Shown: piece after piece, positions 52,829-61,298 of the stretch
Layout: every line of letters begins with the position of its first letter
How positions within the stretch are numbered: position 1 is the first letter of the stretch
Assembly (NCBI GenBank): GCA_942492825.1
Contig: OW818635.1
Coordinates: 930,001-994,000 of the forward strand
From: GWE2-51-13 sp942492825
GTDB lineage: Bacteria > Bacillota_I > Bacilli_A > Erysipelotrichales > Erysipelotrichaceae
Direction of reading: 5' to 3'
DNA: 64,000 nt
Position numbers and translations under genes: made by a program
Notes under the pieces: model-generated
The model's input: only the letters and a program-made list of their open reading frames with translations
What the model was told of the DNA's origin: nothing
The model's database searches: none

Positions 52829-52857
52829 ATAATACTCTCTCTCATTTTCATCTACAA
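52829..52857 (-). promoter_or_regulatory. promoter of the pilus operon
   Basis: On the minus strand TTGTAG (52857-52852) and TATTAT (52834-52829) with a 17-bp spacer, about 35 bases before the first pilin gene. Confidence 0.7.
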
Positions 52858-53071
52858 TCCTAACAAATCTGATTATGACAAAAAATGTTCGAATTTAGAA
52901 AAAAATTCACTTAACCGTACACAAATCCGTACAATAGGGTTCTTGGTACGATAAAGTTCAAACAACCATTATTTTTGCGGTGAATCCCCCCTGGATTCCT
53001 GAATTCATTTTACCACTTCTACGCATTTGTGAAGAGATAAATAACCAAAATATCCTCGCAATGCGGGAAAA
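52858..53071. other. AT-rich intergenic stretch
   Basis: Between the pilus promoter and the ABC exporter terminator. It contains the near-repeats CCGTACA and GTACGAT-like words around 52914-52951 but no gene, no clear operator and no recognisable RNA. Confidence 0.5.
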
Positions 53072-53108
53072 CTAACCGAAATATGACCGAAATCGCAATT
53101 TTGGTTAG
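53068..53108 (-). terminator. terminator of the ABC exporter operon
   Basis: CTAACC-x-AAAT (from 53072) pairs with ATTT-x-GGTTAG (to 53108), one mismatch inside, and TTTT follows on the minus strand. It overlaps the stop codon. Confidence 0.7.
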
Positions 53109-54934
53109 GAAAGTTCGCTCTGTCCGCGAACAAGAGAAGCATATCTCCCATTCTGACGCATCAAATCGTCATGATCGCCACGCTCCAAGATAACGCCATT
53201 CTCCAATACAAGTATCGCATTCGCATGTCGTACGGTCGATAATCGGTGTGCAATGACAAAGGTCGTACGGCCTTCCATCAAGGTGTCCATACCCTTTTCG
53301 ATGCTTGATTCGGTACGGGTATCGATCGATGACGTGGCTTCGTCGAGAATGAGAATCTTTGGATCCGCTAAAAGAGCCCGTGCGATATTTAGAAGTTGGC
53401 GTTGTCCTTGCGAAAGTTCGTTTCCGTCAAACCGTAATAAGGTCTGATAACCTTCCGGTAAACGATGGATAAAGGAATGGGCATGGGCCAGTTTTGCGGC
53501 TTCGATGCAATCTTCATCACTCGCGTCCGGTCGTCCGTATCGGATATTTTCCAAGATCGTACCTTCGAAGAGATGGGTGTCTTGAAGGACCATTCCCAGT
53601 TGTTTGCGTAAGGAAGAACGGGTGAACGTTTGGATTTCATGTCCGTCGATCGTGATCGATCCGCGATTGATCGCATAGAAACGTGAAATCAAATTCGTGA
53701 TCGTCGTCTTGCCGGCACCGGTCGATCCGACGATCGCGATTTTTTGTCCAGGTTTCGCATAAAAGGACACATCCTTGAGGACTGGTTTGTCTTGGAGGTA
53801 TGCGAAGTCCACATTTTCGAAACGGACAAATCCGTTGACATGTTGGATATCGATCGCTTCTTCTAGATCGGTTTCCACATCTTGCCCCAACACTTCGAAG
53901 ATCCGTTCAGCGGCAGCTAACCCGGCCTGTATGGTCGTGTATTGCATCGCAACTTCGTTCAGGGGTCGGCTAAACTGACGTGTGCTATTGAGGAAAGCAC
54001 CTAAGGTTCCGATGCTTAATCCTTGGGTGATCGATAAATAACCACCCGTGGCGGAGACAATGGCATAACTGATCGCATTGAGGTTCATCATCAAAGGGAT
54101 CATCAGTCCCGACCAGGATTGCGCTTTAAACGCACTTTTACGATAAGCGTCGTTCAGTAGATCGAATTGGGTTAGAGCGGCATCTTCATGGTTAAACAAC
54201 AGATTGACACTTTGCCCTTCCATCGTTTCTTCCACGAAACCGTTGAGATTTCCGATCGATTTCTGTTGGTTGCGGAAGTTATTGCGGCTACGTTTGACGA
54301 TCTGATTGATAATCATACTGAAAAGCGGGAATGCGACGATCGTAATGATTGCGAGTTGCCAGGAAAGATAGATCATCATGATCAATGTTCCCACCAACAT
54401 CGAAGCACTACTTACCAAAGAAGATACCGAATTGGTGATCGTATCCGCTAATAAATCGATATCATTCGTAAAGTGACTCATGATTTCGCCATGCGTCTTG
54501 CGATCGTGGAATCCGACCGGCATATGCAACATACGATCGTACAGATCTTTGCGTAGACGATGAACGGTGTTCTGTGAGATCTGCACCATTAACTGCGATT
54601 GAGTCCAGTTCAAAATTACTTGAAGGAGATAAATGCTTCCGAGAATCATGAGAAATGTGGTTAACCAAGGTCCAAAGGATTCTAGGGTATAGGTTTGATT
54701 TAACGTTAGTTCCAAACGGTTCAACAGCGGTTTGATCGCATACGTACCGGCCAAACCGCAAAGTGTTCCAATGAGCGAAGATAAGACAACGATGATCAGA
54801 TGCTTCTTGCTTTTGCCTAAGTATCGCAACAGTTTCCGTAACACCGATTTCGTTGATTTCGGTTTACTGCCGGAAAAGTTGGCGCCACGACCGGGCATGA
54901 CTCCGGTATGACGGGTTCCGTTGATGTTGCTCAT
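53105..54934 (-). CDS. ABC exporter half-transporter, catalytic-site subunit
   Basis: A 609-residue type IV ABC exporter: basic N-terminal tail, six membrane segments, then the ATPase with Walker A GSTGAGKTT, signature LSQGQRQLL, Walker B with the catalytic Glu (ILILDEATSSID) and H-loop AHRLST. It pairs with the neighbour (overlap ATGA) as a heterodimer, like LmrCD or YheHI. The transported molecule is probably a drug or lipid. Under MarR control. Confidence 0.94.
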   Translation of the reverse strand: MSNINGTRHTGVMPGRGANFSGSKPKSTKSVLRKLLRYLGKSKKHLIIVVLSSLIGTLCGLAGTYAIKPLLNRLELTLNQTYTLESFGPWLTTFLMILGSIYLLQVILNWTQSQLMVQISQNTVHRLRKDLYDRMLHMPVGFHDRKTHGEIMSHFTNDIDLLADTITNSVSSLVSSASMLVGTLIMMIYLSWQLAIITIVAFPLFSMIINQIVKRSRNNFRNQQKSIGNLNGFVEETMEGQSVNLLFNHEDAALTQFDLLNDAYRKSAFKAQSWSGLMIPLMMNLNAISYAIVSATGGYLSITQGLSIGTLGAFLNSTRQFSRPLNEVAMQYTTIQAGLAAAERIFEVLGQDVETDLEEAIDIQHVNGFVRFENVDFAYLQDKPVLKDVSFYAKPGQKIAIVGSTGAGKTTITNLISRFYAINRGSITIDGHEIQTFTRSSLRKQLGMVLQDTHLFEGTILENIRYGRPDASDEDCIEAAKLAHAHSFIHRLPEGYQTLLRFDGNELSQGQRQLLNIARALLADPKILILDEATSSIDTRTESSIEKGMDTLMEGRTTFVIAHRLSTVRHANAILVLENGVILERGDHDDLMRQNGRYASLVRGQSELS

Positions 54935-56664
54935 TCGCCTACCCCTCTCTGCGCTTGCGATGCGACGATTTCTTGGTACACTTCGTTGTTTCGCAACAAG
55001 GCTTCGTGCGTGTCAAAACCGACGATCTTGCCACCATCCATGACCAAGATTCGATCGTAGTGTTTGATCGATGAGATTTTCTGCGCGATCATCAAGATCG
55101 TTTTATGCGCATAGTTTTCAAGAAGTTGACGTTTCACGTTGGCTTCGGTTGCCGCATCCAAGGCACTCATCGAATCATCGAATATTAATATCGGCGCATC
55201 TTTCACCAAAGCCCGGGCGATGCAAAGCCGTTGTTTCTGTCCGCCGGAAAAATTGATACCGCCTTGTTGGACGGGGGTTTCCAATAATTTCTCCGATTGT
55301 TTGAGGAAAGGTTCGATCCCGGATGCCCGTACCGCTGTCCAAAGGGATTCTTCGCTCGCGGTCGGGTTTCCCCATCGCAGGTTCTCGGCGACTGTTCCGC
55401 TAAAGAGGACGTTTTTCTGTGGTACGACCGCAAAAGCATCCCGTAGTCGATGAAGATCCAAGTGATGGATCGACGTCCCATCCAACAGGATTTCTCCTTC
55501 GTCGATGTCCAACAAGCGGGTTAAACAGCGGATCAAGGTCGTTTTTCCGCTGCCGGTCGAACCGACGATTCCGATATGTTCTCCGGCATGGATGGTAAAG
55601 GAAAGATCCTGAAGATCATATTCCGGTGATTTCGATTGATATTTAAAGGACACATTCTTAAAGATTAAGTTTCCATGAATCCTTGATAAAGTTTCTAATT
55701 TCTCTGACGAAGCGATTTCCGGCACTTTATCCAAGATCTCCCCGATCCGTTGAAAGGAAGCTTTCGATCGCGAAAACATCGACAAGGTCATCGACAACAT
55801 CATCATCGAGTTTAAGGTGAAAAGCATATAGTTGATAAACACCAACAACTCCCCGAGCGACAAGTGTTGGTCGATGAGGATCAACTTACTACCGAAACCC
55901 ATTACGACCAAGGTCGAAGCTTGTAGGACCAGGATCATGGTCGGATTCAATAAAGCCATCAGCGAGTTCGCTTTCTTACTCGCTTTCATCAATTGTTCGT
56001 TGGTAATCGCAAACCGCTTGTTTTCACGTTCCTCGGACACAAATGATTTGATGACACGGATATTGATCAGTCCTTCTTGTAGGTTACCATTCATCTTATC
56101 CAACGCTTTTTGCATCCCGACAAACAAGGGATAACCGCGGCTTAACAGTAAGTACAGTAATAGACTCAGAACGATGACAGCGATAAAGATGACGATCGAC
56201 AACGTTTGATTGGTGAAGTAGGCCATCACGACCGCGCTTACCAACATGACCGGGGCACGCACCAACATACGTAGACTTTGAAGCGTGGTGCTCTGAATGA
56301 AGTTGATATCATTGGTCGTACGGGTGATCAAGGAAGAAACACCGAAGGAATCCATTTCCTTGGAGGAGAATCGTTGAATCTTTTCCATCAACGTATGACG
56401 TAAGGTTTGCGCAAATCCGCTGGCAGCTTTCGCGGCACATACCACACCACCTACCCCCAACATCGCTCCGGCCATCGCCAATAAGGCCATCTTGATTCCC
56501 GTCTGCGTGATCGCGGAAAGGTTTTTGGCAGGGACATAGACATCGACGATGGATGCCATCAGTTTCGGTTGCGTCAACTCGATCAGTACGACGCTGGCGG
56601 TAAAGATCGTTCCCAAAAGCGCGATCGGGAGTTCTTTTTTAAAGTAGGAGAACCATCGTTTCAT
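54931..56664 (-). CDS. ABC exporter half-transporter, degenerate-site subunit
   Basis: A 577-residue partner with six membrane segments, Walker A GSTGSGKTT and signature FSGGQKQRL. The residue after the Walker B Asp is Asp, not Glu (LIFDDSMSALD), and the H-loop reads AQKISS with Gln replacing His. Both changes mark the non-catalytic nucleotide site of heterodimeric exporters. It overlaps marR upstream and the partner gene downstream by 4 bases each. Confidence 0.94.
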   Translation of the reverse strand: MKRWFSYFKKELPIALLGTIFTASVVLIELTQPKLMASIVDVYVPAKNLSAITQTGIKMALLAMAGAMLGVGGVVCAAKAASGFAQTLRHTLMEKIQRFSSKEMDSFGVSSLITRTTNDINFIQSTTLQSLRMLVRAPVMLVSAVVMAYFTNQTLSIVIFIAVIVLSLLLYLLLSRGYPLFVGMQKALDKMNGNLQEGLINIRVIKSFVSEERENKRFAITNEQLMKASKKANSLMALLNPTMILVLQASTLVVMGFGSKLILIDQHLSLGELLVFINYMLFTLNSMMMLSMTLSMFSRSKASFQRIGEILDKVPEIASSEKLETLSRIHGNLIFKNVSFKYQSKSPEYDLQDLSFTIHAGEHIGIVGSTGSGKTTLIRCLTRLLDIDEGEILLDGTSIHHLDLHRLRDAFAVVPQKNVLFSGTVAENLRWGNPTASEESLWTAVRASGIEPFLKQSEKLLETPVQQGGINFSGGQKQRLCIARALVKDAPILIFDDSMSALDAATEANVKRQLLENYAHKTILMIAQKISSIKHYDRILVMDGGKIVGFDTHEALLRNNEVYQEIVASQAQRGVGE

Positions 56665-57101
56665 CGTTGATGCTCCTCCTTAAAGCGGATCAACCGCGTG
56701 CTCATGCGAGTAAACAACTCTTCTAAAAGTACTTTCTCTTCTTCGGTAAGCGGTTCAAACATCGCGTTATTGAGGTGTAAGAATTCCGACTTGATCGTAT
56801 CCGCGATGATCTTTCCCTGCTCGCTAAGATACAAGAATTTCTCGCGTTGATCTTCGGGATTCCGTTCTTTACGCAGGTATCCCGCTTCTTCCAAACGTCG
56901 TACACTGACGCTTAAGGCTTCTTTGGTCTGCTCGGTTTCTTCGACCAAACGCGAAACCGTGATGCCTGGATTGCGATCGATCAGAAACAAAATCCGCGGT
57001 TGTCCGAGGTAGAGATTATACTGTTCAAGGTAGCGGGAATTGATGCCTCGATGTAAACGTGTCAAGGTACGAAACGAGCGACTGAGTTCGGATTCTTCCA
57101 T
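56661..57101 (-). CDS. MarR-family transcriptional regulator
   Basis: A 146-residue winged-helix regulator. GQPRILFLIDRNPGITVSRL, TKEALSVSVRRLEEAGYL and RKERNPEDQREKFLYLS are the recognition and wing elements. It overlaps the ABC gene by 4 bases and shares its transcript, so it probably represses its own operon through the palindrome upstream. The ligand is presumably an exported compound. Confidence 0.92.
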   Translation of the reverse strand: MEESELSRSFRTLTRLHRGINSRYLEQYNLYLGQPRILFLIDRNPGITVSRLVEETEQTKEALSVSVRRLEEAGYLRKERNPEDQREKFLYLSEQGKIIADTIKSEFLHLNNAMFEPLTEEEKVLLEELFTRMSTRLIRFKEEHQR

Positions 57102-57111
57102 ACGTCCTCCT

Positions 57112-57160
57112 ATTGATTAATCGATTAACTAATTATAGAAGAAAAATCCTCGTTCTTCAA
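57112..57160 (-). promoter_or_regulatory. marR-ABC promoter with MarR-type palindrome
   Basis: On the minus strand TTGAAG (57160-57155) and a perfect TATAAT (57137-57132), spacer 17 bp. The perfect palindrome TTAATCGATTAA (57117-57128), extended to ATT...AAT over 57112-57133, covers the start point. The -35 overlaps the stop codon of the MFS gene. Confidence 0.82.
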
Positions 57161-58317
57161 GACGTGAGCGAGAATTCGATGAAAAGAGCCGCGACCCCAA
57201 GGATAAGGACACAGAAAATCCAGAGTGAGGTAAAGCCGAGATTCGCTACGATCCATCCCCCCGCCAGTGGTGAGGTAAAGGCGGCGAATCGACGTAATAA
57301 CGGAAACAAAGCGCTGGCTTTGCCCCGTTTGGAGGGTTCGGCCAATTCGTAGATCATCGGGTTGACACCGGTACTAACCAAGATTTCACCGATCGACCAG
57401 AGAAAGGTTCCGACCAGGAATAATACTGCGCCATTGGCGAATCCATACATGCCAAACCCCAACGCATAGAAAACGACCCCAAGCAATAGAACCGTTTTGA
57501 TTTTGAAGTTGCGTAAAAGATGGTTCAATACGAATGTAAACAGAACCACGACGATCGCATTCAATGACATCAGACTTCCATACAACCAATCCCCGTTGTT
57601 TGGCAACACTTCTTTTACCGCAAGCGGTAACCCGAAATTGTATTGGAAAAATACCACGAATACCAACATCACGGCGACGGAAAATCCCATCAATGAACGA
57701 TTGGCAAATAGATCAAACAACTTAACATGTTGTTTCTTGTTGGATTTGCGATAGGTTTCCTCAATCTTGAAGTGGATCAACAACAACGCGATCAACAAGG
57801 TTCCGCCATCGACCAGAAACAGAATCGGTAAACTGTTTTTATACAAAGCGGCCGCCAAAAGCGGTCCGATCGTAAATCCGACATTGAGTCCGAAATACTT
57901 CATCGCCGCGGTATCGCGTTGGTGTTCTTGCGGTATGACATCCATCAACAGCGCTTCGATGGCCGGATCGATGCCTGCCTGCGCCAACGAGTTCAGCGCC
58001 AACATGCCTAACACAAGCATGGGACGATGGGTGTTAAAGGCCATCAACGCATAGGTCGTCACCGCCAAAAAACCGCCCCATCGTAGGACGGTTTTGCGTG
58101 AATAGCGATCGCTTGCGATTCCTCCGATCGCCACCCCTACCAACTGTAAGACGGTTTTGGCGGAGATCAAGGTCGCGGTCAGTTCGATCGAAAATCCCAA
58201 ACGAACCGATAAAATCAAGGTAAGAAAGGGTGCCGTCACATTTCCGATATGATTGACGGCACTGGCCAAGGTCACGATGTACGCTTCCTTGGGTAAGTTG
58301 AGATATCGTTGAAACAT
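57157..58317 (-). CDS. MFS transporter
   Basis: A 386-residue protein with 12 membrane segments in two sets of six. Loop 2-3 motif GGIASDRYSRKTVLRWGG is the MFS signature; PLLAAALYKN and the central loop (about 190-205) divide the halves. A multidrug or metabolite exporter is likely, substrate unknown. AGGGGG precedes the ATG, 9 bases after the CBS gene. It ends right at the marR promoter with no terminator, so read-through into marR is possible. Confidence 0.9.
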   Translation of the reverse strand: MFQRYLNLPKEAYIVTLASAVNHIGNVTAPFLTLILSVRLGFSIELTATLISAKTVLQLVGVAIGGIASDRYSRKTVLRWGGFLAVTTYALMAFNTHRPMLVLGMLALNSLAQAGIDPAIEALLMDVIPQEHQRDTAAMKYFGLNVGFTIGPLLAAALYKNSLPILFLVDGGTLLIALLLIHFKIEETYRKSNKKQHVKLFDLFANRSLMGFSVAVMLVFVVFFQYNFGLPLAVKEVLPNNGDWLYGSLMSLNAIVVVLFTFVLNHLLRNFKIKTVLLLGVVFYALGFGMYGFANGAVLFLVGTFLWSIGEILVSTGVNPMIYELAEPSKRGKASALFPLLRRFAAFTSPLAGGWIVANLGFTSLWIFCVLILGVAALFIEFSLTS

Positions 58318-58326
58318 GACGTCCCC

Positions 58327-59061
58327 CTACAGCAGATGTTTGTTTATTTTCTCGTAGATCGTCGGCAAATCCGCCAACGTGACGATGCCCAGCGGTTTTT
58401 GGTCCTTCACGCCGTCTTGCGTCAAGATCACCGCTTGTAACTTCTTCCCGAGCGAGAATGTCCGTTCGAATTCGGAAACGATGGTCAACAGCGACGTATT
58501 GATGTTCATAAACACGACTTCCCGCGCCTTATCGTCGCTTTTGACGACCGTTGAAACGCTGACTTCCGGAATACTTTGTTTGACTTCCCCGATATGTTGG
58601 GCCAAGAAGTACGTGATCGCATCCGTCGTCAACATCCCGACAAACCGAAGACTGCGATCATAGGTCGGCAGTTTCGAATAGTGACCTGTCATCATTAACC
58701 CGATCGCTTCCGCAAGTTTCTGATCTTCATAGACAAAGAGTACTTTACGCAGAAAGAATTCTTTCGCTTTAATCGGTTGCGTCAACAAGGTCGCGATCTG
58801 TTCGATCTCCAAAACCAACTTGGTATGCGGTTCGGCGATGACTTCCCCATCGATCCGTTCATGCACGATCGCATTCCGCAAATCTCCGAATTCTTCCAAG
58901 TAACGTTGATAGCGCGCATAGTTTCGGTCCATCTTCGCCATACGTCGTGTCATCTCCGCATAGCTGATGTATCGATCGGAACGCACTCGTTTTTCCATCT
59001 CGTTTTCGATGCTTGCGAATGCGGCCAGAAACCGTTCGCTATTGCTTTTAGGTTCAGTCAT
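58327..59061 (-). CDS. CBS-pair protein with HEPN-like N-terminal region
   Basis: A 244-residue soluble protein. The N-terminal 95 residues are helical and hold RNAIVHE (near residue 62-68), which has the RxxxxH form seen in HEPN domains. Two CBS units follow: about 105-155 (EDQKLAEAIGLMMTGHYSKL and FVGMLTTDAI) and about 170-240 (FMNINTSLLTIVSEFE and PLGIVTLADL). CBS pairs bind adenine nucleotides. It may be a ligand-gated regulator or ribonuclease; no activity is shown. It overlaps the HAD gene by 8 bases. Confidence 0.72.
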   Translation of the reverse strand: MTEPKSNSERFLAAFASIENEMEKRVRSDRYISYAEMTRRMAKMDRNYARYQRYLEEFGDLRNAIVHERIDGEVIAEPHTKLVLEIEQIATLLTQPIKAKEFFLRKVLFVYEDQKLAEAIGLMMTGHYSKLPTYDRSLRFVGMLTTDAITYFLAQHIGEVKQSIPEVSVSTVVKSDDKAREVVFMNINTSLLTIVSEFERTFSLGKKLQAVILTQDGVKDQKPLGIVTLADLPTIYEKINKHLL

Positions 59062-59887
59062 GATGTTGCCTGCCTTTCCACGTCACTTCACGTAAATTAT
59101 TTTGGTAATGGAGGTGTTCCAAGATCTTGTGGGCGATTTCCATCAACTTCCCTTCGCTTGTATAATCCGCCGGCGCGATGAAGTCGACTCTTCCATGTTC
59201 AGCCAAAATTTCCGCATCTTTCCGTTTTTCTTCGATATATACGGCGATCGAATGACCTCCGTTACTTTTCACCAATTTCATGATTGGCACATCGGTCAAA
59301 CCATCTCCGAAATAAACCATGTTGGAGAGCGGGATCGGTCGTTGATCATCCGGAGTGAACGAATTGAGGTCGACATCGTTCTCAACATCCAAGATCCCTT
59401 TATTGACACGGAAAATATATTGCATCTTATTTGTATAATTGATCGCTAGTTTCGGCCACGCCGCGATCTTGTTTTCATATAGGAAGTGGCAAGCGTAGAT
59501 TTTCTTGATTTCGGATGCGATCGAGGTCGCTTCGATAATTTCCGTCAAACCGGAAGACACGATGTAGTGCTGGACTTCAATATCTAGTATCTTTCCGATC
59601 TCATTAACACGAGTAAACCATTCTTGTACACCGGGATAAAACGCGACCCGCGGTCCGTAGGACGCCAATCGTTTTTGTGTCAGCTCGATTCCTTTGAGTT
59701 TGGCTTGATGAACCATCTCATAAAGATAGGCCATGATATGGTCCATCTTCTGCGTATTCGCCGTTTCATCGACGATCTTCCAAAAATCGGCAGGTTTTTC
59801 AAACCCCAAATCCTCGATGAATCCGTACTCCTGCATGTCTTTGGTGGTCAATGTCTTATCGAAATCGTAAAGGAACGCGACGATCAT
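59054..59887 (-). CDS. HAD-superfamily phosphatase
   Basis: A 277-residue haloacid dehalogenase-type hydrolase: motif I DFDKTLTT with nucleophile Asp and the acid Asp two on, motif II VSSGL, and motif IV FGDGLTDVP. The DKT form and the large inserted cap (about 20-90) resemble PSP-like enzymes. The substrate is unknown. GGGAG precedes the ATG. First gene in the HAD-CBS-MFS run. Confidence 0.88.
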   Translation of the reverse strand: MIVAFLYDFDKTLTTKDMQEYGFIEDLGFEKPADFWKIVDETANTQKMDHIMAYLYEMVHQAKLKGIELTQKRLASYGPRVAFYPGVQEWFTRVNEIGKILDIEVQHYIVSSGLTEIIEATSIASEIKKIYACHFLYENKIAAWPKLAINYTNKMQYIFRVNKGILDVENDVDLNSFTPDDQRPIPLSNMVYFGDGLTDVPIMKLVKSNGGHSIAVYIEEKRKDAEILAEHGRVDFIAPADYTSEGKLMEIAHKILEHLHYQNNLREVTWKGRQHHD

Positions 59888-59910
59888 ACTCTCCCAACTT
59901 TCTTTTCTCT

Positions 59911-59954
59911 ATTGTAAAGCAGGTATCGACCAAAGGCAATGGATTGGGTATACT
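59911..59954. promoter_or_regulatory. interleaved divergent promoters
   Basis: Minus strand (HAD operon): TTGCCT (59939-59934), 17 bp, TACAAT (59916-59911). Plus strand (Nudix operon): TCGACC (59926-59931), 17 bp, TATACT (59949-59954). The two share 59926-59939, so both cannot be occupied at once by RNA polymerase. Confidence 0.6.
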
Positions 59955-59976
59955 GTTAGTAAGGGGTGATCCTGTG

Positions 59977-60633
59977 ATGAAAAAGACAGAAGTCGCCATC
60001 GGAATCCTGACCGACGCCCACGGAAATCTTTGTGTCGGGCAACGCAAGTCTGAACCATTCAAAGGAAAATGGGAAATGCCTGGCGGTAAAGTCGAAGAAG
60101 GCGAGACGATCTTGGAAGCGCTACGACGTGAATTTCGCGAAGAAGGCAAGGTCGAGTTGACGGATATTTTCCGTTGGACACGGATCGAGCATCCCGATCG
60201 GATTTTGCACTTGTTTCGCGTTCACACCCACGATGATTTTTCGCCGATCGTCTACGATCAAATCCGTTATGTCCCTGGAAACGAATTGGCGAATCTTGAT
60301 TGGATCGAACATAATTTCGAATTCGTCAACGATCTTAGCTTGATGCTTCTGCGCGGTTCCAAAGGCGGTCATCTGCGATTTAATCCCCGAACGTTGGAAG
60401 AGTTGCGCGATACCTTGAATTATCTGACGCAGAACCTGAGACAACGTACGACTTTCCGCAGGATTTCCTGCATCCTACATAATGACGCCTTGTTGTTTCC
60501 GCTCAATAAACATTTGAAAGAGCGCATCGATCAATTACATCACGAGGGGATCGAGTTCTATGCCCCCCTCAACATCGACATCGGTTTACCTGATTATTTT
60601 ATCCGACTCAAGAAAGAGGTCTCTCATGAATGA
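59977..60633 (+). CDS. Nudix hydrolase with C-terminal extension
   Basis: A 218-residue protein. The Nudix box is intact: GGKVEEGETILEALRREF then REEG, inside a MutT-like N-terminal domain of about 130 residues (VGQRKSEPFKGKWEMPGG). MutT enzymes clear oxidised nucleotides. Residues 130-218 are an extra region (FNPRTLEELRDTLNYLTQNL) that I do not recognise. The ATG at 59977 is used; a GTG at 59974 is closer to the AAGGGG site and also possible. It overlaps the next gene by 8 bases. Confidence 0.85.
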   Translation: MKKTEVAIGILTDAHGNLCVGQRKSEPFKGKWEMPGGKVEEGETILEALRREFREEGKVELTDIFRWTRIEHPDRILHLFRVHTHDDFSPIVYDQIRYVPGNELANLDWIEHNFEFVNDLSLMLLRGSKGGHLRFNPRTLEELRDTLNYLTQNLRQRTTFRRISCILHNDALLFPLNKHLKERIDQLHHEGIEFYAPLNIDIGLPDYFIRLKKEVSHE

Positions 60634-61063
60634 TCTATTTTATTTCCTAGCGTTTATCGCTTTGTTCTCTTCCGCCATGTTCTTCTATTTCTTTCTCTCC
60701 CGTCATCCCCAAAACCGCAATGCGAACCGGAAGTCCAAACATGGCTTTCAACTCGGACGATCCAAAGGTTGGACATTGCGTGCGATCCGGACCGATGAGT
60801 TCAATGCGGATGAGACCTACCGTCCGACGTTGATCGAACATTTGAATACGAACGATAAACTTGAGTTGGAGTACATCGCGGAGGAGAAGTTGGTCGCGAT
60901 CATCGATCCGCATCATCATATCCTTGGTTACTTACCGAAGTCGGCGACCGAGAAGATGAAACGTAATTTGGAAGAAGGTCGCGTCGGTAAAATCATGGTG
61001 TTGAAAAAAGGCGAGAACGGCGAACATCCCGAACTGGTATTGGTCATCGACATTCGCGAATAA
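60626..61063 (+). CDS. single-pass membrane protein with HIRAN-like domain
   Basis: A 145-residue protein: membrane segment at about 4-25, a basic linker, then from about 48 a beta-rich domain. LIEHLNTNDKLELEYIAEEK, then IIDPHHHILGYLPKSATEKMKRNLEEG matches the HIRAN pattern (basic-metal or DNA end binding; ...DP.G..IGYLP...A..L..G). HIRAN domains bind DNA 3' ends in HLTF-type proteins and occur alone in bacteria with unknown roles. AGAGGT precedes the ATG, which overlaps the Nudix gene. Confidence 0.7.
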   Translation: MNDLFYFLAFIALFSSAMFFYFFLSRHPQNRNANRKSKHGFQLGRSKGWTLRAIRTDEFNADETYRPTLIEHLNTNDKLELEYIAEEKLVAIIDPHHHILGYLPKSATEKMKRNLEEGRVGKIMVLKKGENGEHPELVLVIDIRE

Positions 61064-61086
61064 TCTCATCCCAAAACCATCGAAAG

Positions 61087-61108
61087 AGACGGATTTCCGT
61101 CTTTTTTT
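61087..61108 (+). terminator. terminator of the Nudix operon
   Basis: AGACGG-ATTT-CCGTCT with a run of T. Confidence 0.85.
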
Positions 61109-61154
61109 GTGCTTTGTGATTTCATCCACTTTTCAACTCAACTATCCTAAATCG

Positions 61155-61291
61155 TGCTATGATGAAGTCAAAGGAAGTAGGAATCGGAGGAGATGCGCCT
61201 TCGAACCATCAACAACGATCCGATCGACGTACACGTAATCCGCACAAAGCGGGTTATCTTTCAGCGTTGACAATTCGATTGTCAAAAGGAG
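61155..61291 (+). promoter_or_regulatory. extended -10 promoter and structured leader of the secreted protein gene
   Basis: TGCTATGAT (61155-61163) reads as an extended -10. A leader of about 130 bases follows. It contains CGGA/TCCG pairing near 61184/61231, a CCGC/GCGG hairpin near 61247-61258, and a perfect 8-bp hairpin TTGACAAT/ATTGTCAA (61267-61274, 61278-61285) touching the Shine-Dalgarno AAAGGAG. I cannot match it to a named riboswitch. Confidence 0.45.
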
Positions 61292-61298
61292 AATTCGA

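Noticed and set aside
59945..59958. Second copy of the TetR operator word TATACTGTTAGT found at 2501-2512.
   Set aside because: The match is explained by a -10 box plus a few bases, and the inverted arm TTTACCT is missing.
61163..61298. A named riboswitch (c-di-GMP, ZTP or fluoride class) in the leader.
   Set aside because: None of the conserved cores of these classes could be found by eye.
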